Positions 22,768 to 31,440 are shown, counted from the stretch's first letter. The stretch: DNA of 64,000 bases from an uncultured Bacteroidales bacterium (GCA_900318085.1 ONJF01000016.1:1-64000); one strand, 5' to 3'. The notes: generated by a model from the letters alone, not told the origin. A program made the numbers and translations.

Positions 22768-23712
22768 TCAATACTCCAACCGGATTTCATCCACCCAGAG
22801 CACATTGCCAACGGCGCCGACAAAAGCCCCTTGACTGCTGGAGGTAATCATCATAATGGCATGGGTGACAGGGCAATCCGCCTCGGCCCAAGCCTCTTCT
22901 TTGATGACTTTCTTTTTGCCTTTCTTGTTCAAGGCATACATGGTTTTGTCGCCCGAGATCAAGTCCATATAAGGCTGATATTCCTTCGCTTTTCGGGCAT
23001 CGCCGTAAATCACAGGCACCTTGAAATCCTTCACCCATCCTGTCGTCTTATCGACATGATACACTGCCGTTCCCACCCTTTTCGCATGGATATTGCCTTT
23101 CTCATCCTCCCAACGGTATTGCAGGACAAAGAGTATCTCGGCAGGGTCATAGCCATTAAATTCGGTGGTGCGGAAAGTCGTTCCCTTCACCAGCTTCCCC
23201 GTGTTCGGGATAGTGGCTTTGTAGTTGAGTACGAGGGCCTTGGGACGTTTCGTAAACGGGATGCCCCAATCCATGAAGGCATACGGGTCGCTGACTCCCG
23301 TCACTGGCTCAAGCATCTTTCCCCAATAGATGGAGCCACCCGCCAACACCTTAATACTAAAGAGTCCTGCCACCTTGCAATCGGCGAACTGGGTGGACAG
23401 TTTGGCGCATCTTCCATTGGGGCCTTTGTCGGGCTCCACATTGTTGCTCGTCTTCACCACACCCATCACCTTGGCAAAGGCATTCGATGTAGCCCAAATC
23501 GTATTCTTGTATTTATACGGCTCATTGCCGCGGATGGTGTCGGTGGGACCAATCACATACAAAGTTTTCTCCTGTCCCCCAATGACTTGCGACTCGGTGA
23601 CATAACGCACCGTCCAATGCTCGAAGTCACCGAAAGGGACCTTTTCGTAACGCTGTGCCGCAGCCGTCAGGCTGGCCAGCAAAAACAACAGTATTACTTG
23701 AACTTTTGCCAT
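22768..23712 (-). CDS. Secreted PCMD-like domain protein
   Basis: A 314-residue exported protein: signal MAKVQVILLFLLASLTAAAQ, then a beta-sandwich-like domain with FGDFEHWTVRYVTES, LFSIKVLAGGSIYWGKMLEP, FTKRPKALVLNYKATIP (the most PCMD-like stretch), WVKDFKVPVIYGDARK and a last strand GNVLWVDEIRLEY. PCMD (putative carbohydrate metabolism domain) proteins are common in Bacteroidetes and of unclear function. The start lies 19 bases inside the upstream SDR gene, so it is the last gene of the putative steroid-reducing operon. That link may be functional or simply positional. Confidence 0.72.
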   Translation of the reverse strand: MAKVQVILLFLLASLTAAAQRYEKVPFGDFEHWTVRYVTESQVIGGQEKTLYVIGPTDTIRGNEPYKYKNTIWATSNAFAKVMGVVKTSNNVEPDKGPNGRCAKLSTQFADCKVAGLFSIKVLAGGSIYWGKMLEPVTGVSDPYAFMDWGIPFTKRPKALVLNYKATIPNTGKLVKGTTFRTTEFNGYDPAEILFVLQYRWEDEKGNIHAKRVGTAVYHVDKTTGWVKDFKVPVIYGDARKAKEYQPYMDLISGDKTMYALNKKGKKKVIKEEAWAEADCPVTHAIMMITSSSQGAFVGAVGNVLWVDEIRLEY

Positions 23713-24509
23713 AACTTATCAACTAATCCATGGGGCAACAGGGCAATCAAAGGCGGCAAATAGCGGTTCATGAAGCCGGGCTTCACCACCCTTTTCTTCT
23801 TCATCATGCCTTTCAAAGCCTTCCGCACCAACCATTGCGGTGTACCTATCAGTCCAATTTTCACGCCAAACTTCAACAGGTTGGGCTTTAATTTGTAGAG
23901 CGGCGTAGCGATGGCGGCCGGACACACCGTGGTCACACCCACGCCATACGGCCGCATCTCGTAATACAACGACTTGCCAAAGCTCTTCAAATAAGCCTTG
24001 GTAGCCGAATAGATCGTGATGCCCGGACAAGGCAAAGTCGCGGCCATCGACGACATATTAATAAGGTATCCATAGCCGCGTTTCTTCATCTCCTCTCCGA
24101 ATAGTATACACAGTCTACTAGGCGTAAGAACATGCAGACGCAACATTGTCAATGCCTTGGCTTCATTTTCGGTGGTCAGTTCCTCAAAGAAGAACATGCC
24201 TGCATTGTTGATGAGGATGTCGATTTGCAGGTGCTCCGACTGACAAAAAGCGAACAACTCTTCCGCCGCCGTCTCTGTCGCCAGATTCTGATAATGCGTT
24301 ACAACCTGAATTTCCCGATCATGCTTCAGTTCCTCGGCCGCCTTCTGCAACTCCGCCTCTTGGTTGCTGACCAACAACAAGTTGCACCCGATTTCAGCCA
24401 GCTGGCGGGCATACTCCAAGCCCATGCCCGAGCTACCGCCCGTCACCAAAGCCCAAGGCAGATGCCCATAAGCCTCCTGAAACCTATTAAACCATTTTGT
24501 TTTGTTCAT
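23694..24509 (-). CDS. Short-chain dehydrogenase/reductase, candidate hydroxysteroid dehydrogenase
   Basis: A 271-residue SDR: cofactor loop ALVTGGSSGMGLEYARQLA (residues about 20-38), ILINNAGMFF, catalytic Ser in INMSSMA, YSATK with catalytic Tyr and Lys, and CPAAIATPLY. The tail is basic and hydrophobic (ALLPHGLVDKLWQKFK), as in membrane-associated 3-oxoacyl or 17beta-HSD12-like enzymes. It lies in one minus-strand run after a 5-alpha-reductase-like gene and an Old Yellow Enzyme-like gene, matching the gene content of reported 5AR/5BR/3beta-HSDH clusters. The steroid substrate is inference from context; a lipid or general ketone reductase is possible. Confidence 0.8.
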   Translation of the reverse strand: MNKTKWFNRFQEAYGHLPWALVTGGSSGMGLEYARQLAEIGCNLLLVSNQEAELQKAAEELKHDREIQVVTHYQNLATETAAEELFAFCQSEHLQIDILINNAGMFFFEELTTENEAKALTMLRLHVLTPSRLCILFGEEMKKRGYGYLINMSSMAATLPCPGITIYSATKAYLKSFGKSLYYEMRPYGVGVTTVCPAAIATPLYKLKPNLLKFGVKIGLIGTPQWLVRKALKGMMKKKRVVKPGFMNRYLPPLIALLPHGLVDKLWQKFK

Positions 24510-24523
24510 TGTTTTTGGTTTGT

Positions 24524-24594
24524 CGACCCTGACCCAAAACCCTGACCCTGACCAGTTTTCTGACGGTCAGGGTCAGGGTCATTGGTCATGGTCA
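24524..24594 (-). repeat. GACCCT/AGGGTC hexamer palindrome between the OYE and SDR genes
   Basis: The left arm has CCCTGACCCTGACC, the right arm GGTCAGGGTCAGGGTCA. The OYE gene stop codon is the last part of the right arm. A related palindrome lies before the other end of the OYE gene (25832-25908). Confidence 0.75.
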
Positions 24595-25824
24595 TCCATT
24601 CCTCTCCGCTTCGTCCACCTCTTTCTGCAAGCGTTCAGGCAGATGCTCCACGCAATGATGGCACTTCATCTCCAAGGTATACATACGACCGATGCAATAG
24701 TTGGAGTGCTTGCACTCGCTGCGGGTCACCTCGCCACTTTGCAGTTTGTTGACGAAGTCCGTATCGTTGACCAAGGCGCGCGCCATCTGCAGGGCCACGA
24801 AGCCCGAGTCGAGCACCTCTTCCATCTTTTCCTTCGAAACCATGCCACCCACATAGATGAGCGGCATCTTCAAGGCGGCCCGAAACTCCTTGGCGTCATC
24901 CAAGAAATAGCCTTCCTTGAACGGTACGGTGGGAATCACCAGTCTGCCTGCTATGGCCAGCCCTGCCTTCAGCCACCAGAATTTCTTCATGTCCATATAA
25001 TAACGCAAGGTCTTGAGCGGCATGGCACCACGCATCACCTCCATCGGGGCCTTGCTGACGAAACCCGCCGTAAGCACCAAGGCATGCACGCCGAGGCGTT
25101 CCAACTCTTGAGCCACTTTGATGCACTCTTCGCGCTGCATGCCACGACGGAAGCCGTCATGCATGTTCACCTTGACCACCACGGCCATGTCGTCGCCCGC
25201 AGCACGCATCACCTCCTCTATGACGAGGCGCATGAAACGCATCCTGTTCTCCAAAGAGCCACCAAACTCATCGTGGCGGCGATTGGTGTAAGGCGACAGG
25301 AATTGACTAATCAGGTAGCCATGACCGGCATGGATCTCGACGCAGTCGAAGCCTGCCTCCCGCGCCAAGTTGACGGACTTGCCGAAGTCTTTCACCAACC
25401 CGTAAATCTCTTCTTTCTTCAGTTTCCTATGAAATGTCGGAGAATACAAATTGAAGCCACTCGAGGCGCCCACAGGCATGCAGCCACAAGTGGCGCGGTG
25501 CGTCATGTTGCCGCAATGACCCAACTGGATGGAGGCCTTGGCACCATAGGCATGGACCGCATCGGTGAGTCGTTTCAGCTCGGGCACGATTTCCTCGCGC
25601 ATCCACAATTGACCGTTGAACGACAAGCCCGACTGGTTGACGGCAGCATAGGCCACCGTCGTCATGCCGACGCCGCCACGGGCCACAGCCGTATGATAGT
25701 TGAACAAGTCGTCGGAGGGACGATTGCCGTAGGCCATGTTCTCGAAGGCCGCCGAGCGGATCACCCTATTGCGCAAGGTGATAGGTCCGATTTGACACGG
25801 AGTGAATATAGGTGAAGTTTCCAT
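24592..25824 (-). CDS. Old Yellow Enzyme-family NADH:flavin oxidoreductase, candidate 3-oxo-steroid reductase
   Basis: A 410-residue single-domain TIM-barrel enzyme: PCQIGPITLRNRVIRSA, GGVGMTTVAYAAV, ASIQLGHCGNMTHRA, DCVEIHAGHGYLISQFLSP followed by YTNRRHDEFGGSLENR, VVVKVNMHDGF, PLIYVGGMVSK and VALQMARALVND. The HAGHGYL and GGSLENR motifs bind FMN and substrate. Cys residues cluster in ECKHSNYCIGRM and CHHC near the C-terminus, a possible metal or iron-sulfur site. OYE-family reductases reduce activated C=C bonds; gut 5-beta-reductases and BaiCD/BaiH belong here. The ATG at 25824 excludes codons made of the flanking repeat. Confidence 0.85.
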   Translation of the reverse strand: METSPIFTPCQIGPITLRNRVIRSAAFENMAYGNRPSDDLFNYHTAVARGGVGMTTVAYAAVNQSGLSFNGQLWMREEIVPELKRLTDAVHAYGAKASIQLGHCGNMTHRATCGCMPVGASSGFNLYSPTFHRKLKKEEIYGLVKDFGKSVNLAREAGFDCVEIHAGHGYLISQFLSPYTNRRHDEFGGSLENRMRFMRLVIEEVMRAAGDDMAVVVKVNMHDGFRRGMQREECIKVAQELERLGVHALVLTAGFVSKAPMEVMRGAMPLKTLRYYMDMKKFWWLKAGLAIAGRLVIPTVPFKEGYFLDDAKEFRAALKMPLIYVGGMVSKEKMEEVLDSGFVALQMARALVNDTDFVNKLQSGEVTRSECKHSNYCIGRMYTLEMKCHHCVEHLPERLQKEVDEAERNG

Positions 25825-25831
25825 AGTGTTT

Positions 25832-25908
25832 TCAGACCCAGACCAGTGACCCTGACCCTGACCATCCAAGCTGTAGATTGGTCAGGGTCTGGGTCATCGG
25901 TCAGGGTA
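25832..25908 (-). repeat. GACCCT/AGGGTC palindrome upstream of the OYE gene
   Basis: GACCCTGACCCTGACCA pairs with TGGTCAGGGTCTGGGTCA around an AT-richer loop. It fills most of the gap between the 5-alpha-reductase-like and OYE genes. Confidence 0.75.
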
Positions 25909-25952
25909 ATATGCTCATTATTTATTCAAAGTCTATTATAACTAACTATAAA

Positions 25953-26720
25953 TCAGTATATAAACGGTATTATCCTTTTAACCTTTTTCGTATCCAACTG
26001 GTCGCCAAACTCTTCCTGATATCGTTTGTAGATGTGGTCGGCACGAGGACCGAGGTTGGCGAAAGTCCAAAGGGCGAACACGGCGCCTGCCCACGACCAG
26101 GTGAGGATGGCGAAACCTATCCATTCCACGAACTCGCCGAAATAGTTGGCCGAGGTCACATAGCGGAACATGCCACCTTGGGGCAAATAATGCTTGGTGT
26201 CGCCCTCCTTACGGAGATTACGGATGATGTCGTCACTCTGGATGTTGATATACATGCCGATGATGAAAACCAGGAAACCAGCGATGAAACGCGGGTCGGT
26301 GAGCCAGTCGGCAGGGTAATAGTCTGCAGGTGAGATATAATAGATCCAGCCGCCCTGCATCAAGGCGTTGAGCACGTTGAAGGTGACACCCATCAGAACG
26401 ATGGAGAGCGGCATCATGCTATGGCCTCGCATACGGAAGGGGAACACAAACGAACGCTGGATATAGTGCAGCTCAAACACGAACAGGAAGGCCAGTCGGA
26501 CCAAATCGCCGCGACGGTCGGAGAACAGCCAAAGCAGCAGCATGGCGATAAACACGGGCGATTCCATAAGCACCCACCCCAACTTGTTGTTGACTGCCGG
26601 ACCCCATTTCGGATTGTAGAACTTGCCATAGCCCGCATCGACGAAATAAAGGCTCACGAACACCACCACGGCTATAACAGCCATGACAATCAGGAAAAGA
26701 TGGAAGGATTGAATGGACAT
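25953..26720 (-). CDS. Steroid 5-alpha-reductase family membrane enzyme
   Basis: A 255-residue polytopic protein with about six hydrophobic segments. The C-terminal domain is that of 3-oxo-5-alpha-steroid 4-dehydrogenases (Steroid_dh): YLPQGGMFRYVTSANYFGEF, then VEWIGFAILTWS, FALWTFANLGPRADHIYKRY and EEFGDQ. Other features are HYIQRSFVFPFRMRG and IGMYINIQSDDIIRNLRK. Family members reduce the delta-4 bond of 3-oxo steroids with NADPH to the 5-alpha product. The ATG at 26720 is used; a TTG two codons earlier is possible. First gene of a run with OYE and SDR genes. An isoprenoid or lipid enone reductase is the main alternative. Confidence 0.85.
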   Translation of the reverse strand: MSIQSFHLFLIVMAVIAVVVFVSLYFVDAGYGKFYNPKWGPAVNNKLGWVLMESPVFIAMLLLWLFSDRRGDLVRLAFLFVFELHYIQRSFVFPFRMRGHSMMPLSIVLMGVTFNVLNALMQGGWIYYISPADYYPADWLTDPRFIAGFLVFIIGMYINIQSDDIIRNLRKEGDTKHYLPQGGMFRYVTSANYFGEFVEWIGFAILTWSWAGAVFALWTFANLGPRADHIYKRYQEEFGDQLDTKKVKRIIPFIY

Positions 26721-26801
26721 AGGCAATGAAAATAGTGTTCAAAATTAAGAAAAAACAGTTTTACACCGATACTTTTTCACTCAACAACCAAAAAAATCCA
26801 T

Positions 26802-26809
26802 TATCTTTG
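26802..26809 (+). promoter_or_regulatory. -7 promoter element of the zinc metallopeptidase gene
   Basis: TATCTTTG, 27 bases before the ATG at 26837. Confidence 0.75.
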
Positions 26810-26836
26810 CACCATCAACCAACAAAAGCAAAAACC

Positions 26837-27520
26837 ATGACAACAGGAATGAGTTGGATTCTCATCATCGTCATCGGCGTCGTCGGGATGCTGGTGCAGT
26901 GGAAATTGAAAAGCGTATTCGCCAAGTATTCAAAAGTACTCTCGCCTGGAGGACTCACCGGCGCACAGATTGCGCAGAAGATGCTGAACGACAACGGCAT
27001 CTACGATGTCAACGTCACCAGTGTCAAGGGGCAGCTTACCGACCACTACAACCCATCCAATAAAACCGTTAATTTGAGCGAGGATGTGTACAGGATGAAC
27101 AGTGTTGCTGCCGCCGCCGTTGCCGCGCACGAATGCGGCCATGCCGTTCAGCACAAAGTGGGGTACGCCCCGCTGAAACTGCGCTCGGCCTTGGTGCCTG
27201 CAGTCAACATATCGTCGAAACTGTCAATGATTGTCATCATCATCGGATTGTTCATCATCAACATTTTCCCTGCTTTATTCTGGGTGGGTATCGCCATGTT
27301 CGCCATGGTGTTCTTGTTCAGCTTAATCACGTTGCCCGTCGAGTTCAATGCCTCGCGCCGGGCTTTGGCATGGCTACAGTCATCCAACTCGCTTGGAGCG
27401 ACAGAGTTAAGCCAAGCCAAAGAGGCCTTGCGTTGGGCAGCCAGCACCTATGTGGTAGCAGCGCTGTCATCATTGGCCTCCTTGATCTATTACATCAGCC
27501 TAGGAAACAGCAGAAGATAA
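26837..27520 (+). CDS. Membrane zinc metallopeptidase (YugP family)
   Basis: A 227-residue membrane protein: N-terminal helix WILIIVIGVVGMLVQW, conserved LSPGGLTGAQIAQKML and LTDHYNPSNKTVNLSEDVY, zinc-binding HECGHAVQH (HExxH at 98-102), two further hydrophobic hairpins (SKLSMIVIIIGLFIINI; VGIAMFAMVFLFSLITL) and a third-ligand region LPVEFNASRRAL. This is the YugP/Zn_peptidase_2 family, predicted membrane-embedded proteases of unknown substrate. The ATG at 26837 follows a consensus promoter; codons further upstream overlap that promoter. Probably monocistronic. Confidence 0.88.
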   Translation: MTTGMSWILIIVIGVVGMLVQWKLKSVFAKYSKVLSPGGLTGAQIAQKMLNDNGIYDVNVTSVKGQLTDHYNPSNKTVNLSEDVYRMNSVAAAAVAAHECGHAVQHKVGYAPLKLRSALVPAVNISSKLSMIVIIIGLFIINIFPALFWVGIAMFAMVFLFSLITLPVEFNASRRALAWLQSSNSLGATELSQAKEALRWAASTYVVAALSSLASLIYYISLGNSRR

Positions 27521-27531
27521 GGCATAGGGAA

Positions 27532-27891
27532 TCAATTTCCCATCATTCTGCCGTATTCTTCCTTCACCCGCTTTGCCATCTCTTCAGTGCCATTGACATC
27601 GATGGCGTGCATGAATTTCACGCGGGCGTTGTCGTATTTCATCTGCTCATCTTGGGTAAGCTGGTTGGCAAATTCCACGTAGTTCTTGCACATATGCACA
27701 AACTCGTCGATGGCGACATCCCAATCCTCTGCGGAGTAGTGCTTCGACTTCTTCTCCACCTGATTGACAAACTTCTCGGCGTTGATAGAGATCTGACGCG
27801 GGTTTTGGGAGAATTCATAGGTGGCCGGTCCGCGTTGGCAACCTGCGAAGGCCAGAAGGACAAACAACAAAAGGGGAAATACTTTTTTCAT
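27532..27891 (-). CDS. Small helical lipoprotein (DUF6565-like)
   Basis: A 119-residue lipoprotein: MKKVFPLLLFVLLAFAGC with Cys18 as lipobox residue, then a mostly helical mature part (INAEKFVNQVEKKSKHYSAE, DWDVAIDEFVHMCKNYVEFA, EEMAKRVKEEYGRMMG). The spacing of Trp, Tyr and Glu recalls the WDKIL modules at 13919 and 16335. A TATTTTTG promoter lies 20 bases upstream. Family assignment is tentative; probably periplasmic. Confidence 0.75.
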   Translation of the reverse strand: MKKVFPLLLFVLLAFAGCQRGPATYEFSQNPRQISINAEKFVNQVEKKSKHYSAEDWDVAIDEFVHMCKNYVEFANQLTQDEQMKYDNARVKFMHAIDVNGTEEMAKRVKEEYGRMMGN

Positions 27892-27910
27892 CTTGTTTCA
27901 AATTTGGCTG

Positions 27911-27918
27911 CAAAAATA
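27911..27918 (-). promoter_or_regulatory. -7 promoter element of the small lipoprotein gene
   Basis: Minus-strand TATTTTTG, 20 bases before the start at 27891. Confidence 0.7.
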
Positions 27919-28024
27919 GTTTTTTTTGATGTTGTATAGAAAAAATCCATCTATTTTCCCAAAAAAATCCTAATATTGCAAACGTAAAAAGCCTAACATT
28001 GCAAACAACAAAAACCTTACAGCC

Positions 28025-29722
28025 ATGAAAAAAATCCTTGCTTTACTCATCACACTCACGCTGAGTGGATTCGCATCATTTGCGCAGATGCAACCCCGAA
28101 TCGGATACGATTATGATACGCCAAACATCGGGGCAACCCTTAATGCCATACGGCCTTCAGGCGAACTAAACGTCAACACGACACCGGGCAGAAGCGGTGG
28201 CACGGGAACATTTGACGACCCTTACATTGTCGCCTCGGCAGAGGAGTTAGCCGAAATAGCGACTCGTGTCAACAATGGCACCGAAGCCAGCGGCGTCATC
28301 TTCCCCAATGGCAATCCTGGCTATGCCGACCAATACTTCCTGTTGGACAAAGACCTTGACCTCAGCGACTACACGCCTTGGACGCCCATTTCCATTCCCG
28401 GGCAGAAAATCTTCTTTGGCCACTTCGACGGTGGCAATCACACCATCACCCACCTCACCACCGATTACAGCACCACCAACGACAACCAAGGCCTGTTTTC
28501 CGTCATTGGGGCCAATGCCTCCATCAGCAATCTCAGCATCAAGGACAGCCACATCAACGGGGAGATTTACACTGGAGCTTTTGTAGGCGCAGCTGGTGAA
28601 GGCTCAGAAATCTACAATTGCCACAATTACAGCGATGTAAACACCACTTTCTATTACACAGGCGGTATTGCAGGCGCCAGTTGGGGTATAATAGATAATT
28701 GCACCAACAGCGGAAACATCTATTCCGAAGCGGACTTCGTTGGCGGCATTGTCGGTGATTTCTACGGTGTGCTAACGAATTGCGTCAATACGGGCAACAT
28801 CAGCGGCACCACTTCCGTTGGTGGCACCATCGGCTACAGTGCCAATGCAGCCATCGACCACAACGTAAATGCAGGAAACATCTTTGCCTCAAGTGTTTAC
28901 TCTGGCGGCGTGGTCGGCTTTGTAACCAACTACGACTCTGAGAACACCACAGCCTACCTCCTGAACTATGGCGGTGTATTCGGGCCTTCGGCAAGAGCCA
29001 CCATTGGCTACCTTTGGACTGAAGAAGGCCAACCCAGCCATGCCAACAACTGCTACTATGACTGTCAACTGACCGACAAGAAAGGCATGGCACCTGGCAA
29101 CGACGTGGAAGGCGTGGCTGAGCCACGTTTCACCCACGAGATGATTGGTTTTAACATGGTCGACCTTCTTGGCTCCGGGTGGACTTTCTATGAAAACAAC
29201 TACCCATATCCCGAAGTTGGGAATTATTGTCCAACTTGTTTCGTTGCCGTTGCTCCAGTCAGCTTACGCTATATTTCAGAAGATGAATATGATTGTTTCG
29301 ACAACGTTCGTGACGACTTCCGAATCTTTAATGACTTCTACGGTCTAAGTTGGGAAAGCGCAACAGGCAAGGTCGATTTCTACGAAAACTTTGCCCAACT
29401 GCTTGAAATCGGACAAGACACCTTGCGCGTCACCCTTGATGATGCAAAAAAAGAGATCATTATCAACATCACTGACATGCTAGGCGTTTCGGATTCCCAG
29501 TCGGAACCCATAGAAATCTACCCCAACCCTGCCTCCGATATGGTAATAATAAAAGGTATCGCCGCTAGCAAGACACAAGTCTACAACGAACTAGGACAAC
29601 TCGTCAAGGTTTTCGAAGGCAATGAAACCGCTGTCGAAAGTCTTTCTAAAGGCATTTATCTATTGAGAATCACCGATAATGCAGGAAACATTCACAAAAA
29701 ACAACTGGTGGTAGGAAAATGA
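28025..29722 (+). CDS. Secreted beta-helix (GLUG-like) protein with T9SS sorting domain
   Basis: A 565-residue exported protein: signal MKKILALLITLTLSGFASFAQ; GTGTFDDPYIVASAEELAEI (the usual opening of GLUG/peptidase-M26-like repeats); a run of about 25-residue turns such as NCTNSGNIYSEADFVGGIVG and NCVNTGNISGTTSVGGTIGY, which should form a right-handed beta helix; a middle domain; and a type A C-terminal sorting domain beginning IEIYPNPASDMVIIKG, with KGIYLLRI and KKQLVV. It is exported by Sec, then across the outer membrane by T9SS, and probably anchored to the surface. Its binding partner is unknown. Confidence 0.85.
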   Translation: MKKILALLITLTLSGFASFAQMQPRIGYDYDTPNIGATLNAIRPSGELNVNTTPGRSGGTGTFDDPYIVASAEELAEIATRVNNGTEASGVIFPNGNPGYADQYFLLDKDLDLSDYTPWTPISIPGQKIFFGHFDGGNHTITHLTTDYSTTNDNQGLFSVIGANASISNLSIKDSHINGEIYTGAFVGAAGEGSEIYNCHNYSDVNTTFYYTGGIAGASWGIIDNCTNSGNIYSEADFVGGIVGDFYGVLTNCVNTGNISGTTSVGGTIGYSANAAIDHNVNAGNIFASSVYSGGVVGFVTNYDSENTTAYLLNYGGVFGPSARATIGYLWTEEGQPSHANNCYYDCQLTDKKGMAPGNDVEGVAEPRFTHEMIGFNMVDLLGSGWTFYENNYPYPEVGNYCPTCFVAVAPVSLRYISEDEYDCFDNVRDDFRIFNDFYGLSWESATGKVDFYENFAQLLEIGQDTLRVTLDDAKKEIIINITDMLGVSDSQSEPIEIYPNPASDMVIIKGIAASKTQVYNELGQLVKVFEGNETAVESLSKGIYLLRITDNAGNIHKKQLVVGK

Positions 29723-29751
29723 CAATTCTAACTGCCAATTGACATTATGGG

Positions 29752-29781
29752 AAAAGCCGCTGTTACAGTGGCTTTTTTCCT
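29752..29781 (+). terminator. Terminator of the GLUG-like gene
   Basis: AAAAGCC-CTG pairs with CAG-GGCTTTT around a 3-base loop, ending in a T-run, 30 bases after the stop codon. Confidence 0.85.
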
Positions 29782-29832
29782 TTTATCGGCAAAAATTCCT
29801 CCTCCCCTTGGTTGACAATAAGAAAAAAGTCG

Positions 29833-29840
29833 TATTTTAG
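29833..29840 (+). promoter_or_regulatory. Probable -7 element of pepD
   Basis: TATTTTAG, one mismatch from TAnnTTTG, 133 bases before the pepD ATG with a palindromic leader between. Confidence 0.5.
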
Positions 29841-29853
29841 CCGACTATTTTGA

Positions 29854-29972
29854 TGTTGAATTGTTGGCAGTTGAATTGTTTAATTGTTTGACAATCGCTG
29901 TAGACAATTACAACATCTGCGAACGCAACAACAATTAAACAATTAAACAGTTAAACAATAAACAATCAACAA
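29854..29972 (+). repeat. Palindrome with 7-8-base tandem units in the pepD leader
   Basis: The left arm is GTTGAATTGTTTAATTGTTT-like, the right arm AACAATTAAACAATTAAACA-like, with an unrelated centre. It ends immediately before the pepD start codon. Confidence 0.65.
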
Positions 29973-29973
29973 C

Positions 29974-31440
29974 ATGACTATCAAAGATTTGGAACCAAAA
30001 GGTGTGTTCAACAACTTTTACAGCCTCACGCAGATTCCGCGCCCTTCAAAGAAAGAAGCCAAAGTAATCGCCTTCATGAAGCAATGGGGCGAAGACCACG
30101 GCCTTGAGACCCTGGTCGACGACTGCGGCAACGTCATCATGCGCAAACCCGCCACCCCGGGCATGGAGAACCGCAAGGGCGTCATCCTGCAAGCCCACCT
30201 CGACATGGTCCCGCAAAAGAACGCCGACAAGGTACACGATTTCGAAAATGACCCGATCGAGACCCATATCGAAGACGGCTGGGTGAAAGCCAACGGCACC
30301 ACCCTCGGCGCCGACGACGGCCTGGGTGCCGCCGCCGCCATGGCAGTCCTCGAGGCCACCGACCTGCAACATGGTCCCATCGAAGCCCTCTTCACCATCG
30401 ACGAAGAGACCGGCATGACGGGCGCCAACAAGCTGCAACCCGGCGTGCTGAAAGGCGACATCCTGATGAATATGGACTCGGAGACTGAAGGTGAACTCTA
30501 CGTGGGTTGCGCCGGCGGTGTCGACAATATCGGCACTTGGACGCCTACCTTCGAAGCCGTCCCCGCAGGCATGAAAGCCTTCCGTATCTTCGTGAAAGGC
30601 CTGAAAGGCGGTCACTCGGGCATGGACATCAACCTGGGTCGCGCCAATGCCAACAAGGTGATCAACGCCATGCTGCTGATGGCAGCCGAGAAATACGGTC
30701 TGCGCCTCGCCTGCATCGATGGCGGTAGTCTGCGCAACGCTATCCCGAGAGAAGCCGAAGCCATCGTGGTCGTCCCCGCCAACAAAGAAGAGGAATTCAA
30801 GCAATATGCCGCCGAATACGAAGGCATCTGCAAGGAAGAGTTCTCCGAAGTGGAGCCCGAGCTGGCCATCCTCTGCGAACCCGCCGAAATGCCCCAACAG
30901 GTCATCGACGTGAAGACGCAAAACAACATGTTCTGCGCCATTGCCCGCTATCCCAACGGCGTCATCGCCATGTCGGAAGACTTTGAAGGCACCACCGAGA
31001 CCTCGAGCAACCTGGCCACTTGGAAGATGGACAACGGCAAGATCACGACCGCTTCGCTGACCCGCAGCCTCGTCGACGCTGCCAAGGACAAACTCGCCGA
31101 GCAGATCCGCAAGAACCTCACCGACAACGGTGCCGAGGCCTACTCCACCGGCGACTATCCCGGTTGGAAACCCAACATCAACTCGACCATTCTCAACCTG
31201 ATGAAGAAGGTTTATATGGACAAGTTCGGCAAGGAGCCCAAGGTGATGGTCATCCATGCCGGCCTCGAATGCGGCATCCTCGGTTCGAAGTACCCGAACT
31301 GGGACATGGTGAGCTTCGGCCCGACCTTGGTGCACCCGCACTCACCCGACGAAGCCCTGCTCATCGAGAGCGTACAGCCCTTCTGGGACTTCCTCGTCGA
31401 GACACTGCAGAACATCCCCGAAAAGGAAGCGATTGCGTAA
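29974..31440 (+). CDS. pepD: Aminoacyl-histidine dipeptidase PepD (M20C)
   Basis: A 488-residue cytosolic zinc dipeptidase: FYSLTQIPRPSKKEAKVIAF, metal site ILQAHLDMVPQKN, GTTLGADDGLGAAAAMAVLE, catalytic Glu in FTIDEETGMTGANKL, dimerisation-domain FVKGLKGGHSGMDINLGRAN, and the last metal site HAGLECGILGSKYP with SFGPTLVHPHSPDE. All metal ligands are present. It hydrolyses Xaa-His and other dipeptides, fitting an organism with large peptidases. The leader carries a long AT-rich palindrome. Confidence 0.95.
   Translation: MTIKDLEPKGVFNNFYSLTQIPRPSKKEAKVIAFMKQWGEDHGLETLVDDCGNVIMRKPATPGMENRKGVILQAHLDMVPQKNADKVHDFENDPIETHIEDGWVKANGTTLGADDGLGAAAAMAVLEATDLQHGPIEALFTIDEETGMTGANKLQPGVLKGDILMNMDSETEGELYVGCAGGVDNIGTWTPTFEAVPAGMKAFRIFVKGLKGGHSGMDINLGRANANKVINAMLLMAAEKYGLRLACIDGGSLRNAIPREAEAIVVVPANKEEEFKQYAAEYEGICKEEFSEVEPELAILCEPAEMPQQVIDVKTQNNMFCAIARYPNGVIAMSEDFEGTTETSSNLATWKMDNGKITTASLTRSLVDAAKDKLAEQIRKNLTDNGAEAYSTGDYPGWKPNINSTILNLMKKVYMDKFGKEPKVMVIHAGLECGILGSKYPNWDMVSFGPTLVHPHSPDEALLIESVQPFWDFLVETLQNIPEKEAIA

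Noticed and set aside
22831-23763. Plus-strand open frame of 310 codons
   Set aside because: Antisense to the PCMD-like gene; no recognisable motif.
24502-25815. Long plus-strand open frame (437 codons)
   Set aside because: Antisense shadow of the OYE gene; His-rich, no family motif, no promoter.
30046-31341. Long minus-strand open frame (431 codons)
   Set aside because: Antisense to pepD, an effect of its codon use; no start signal or domain.
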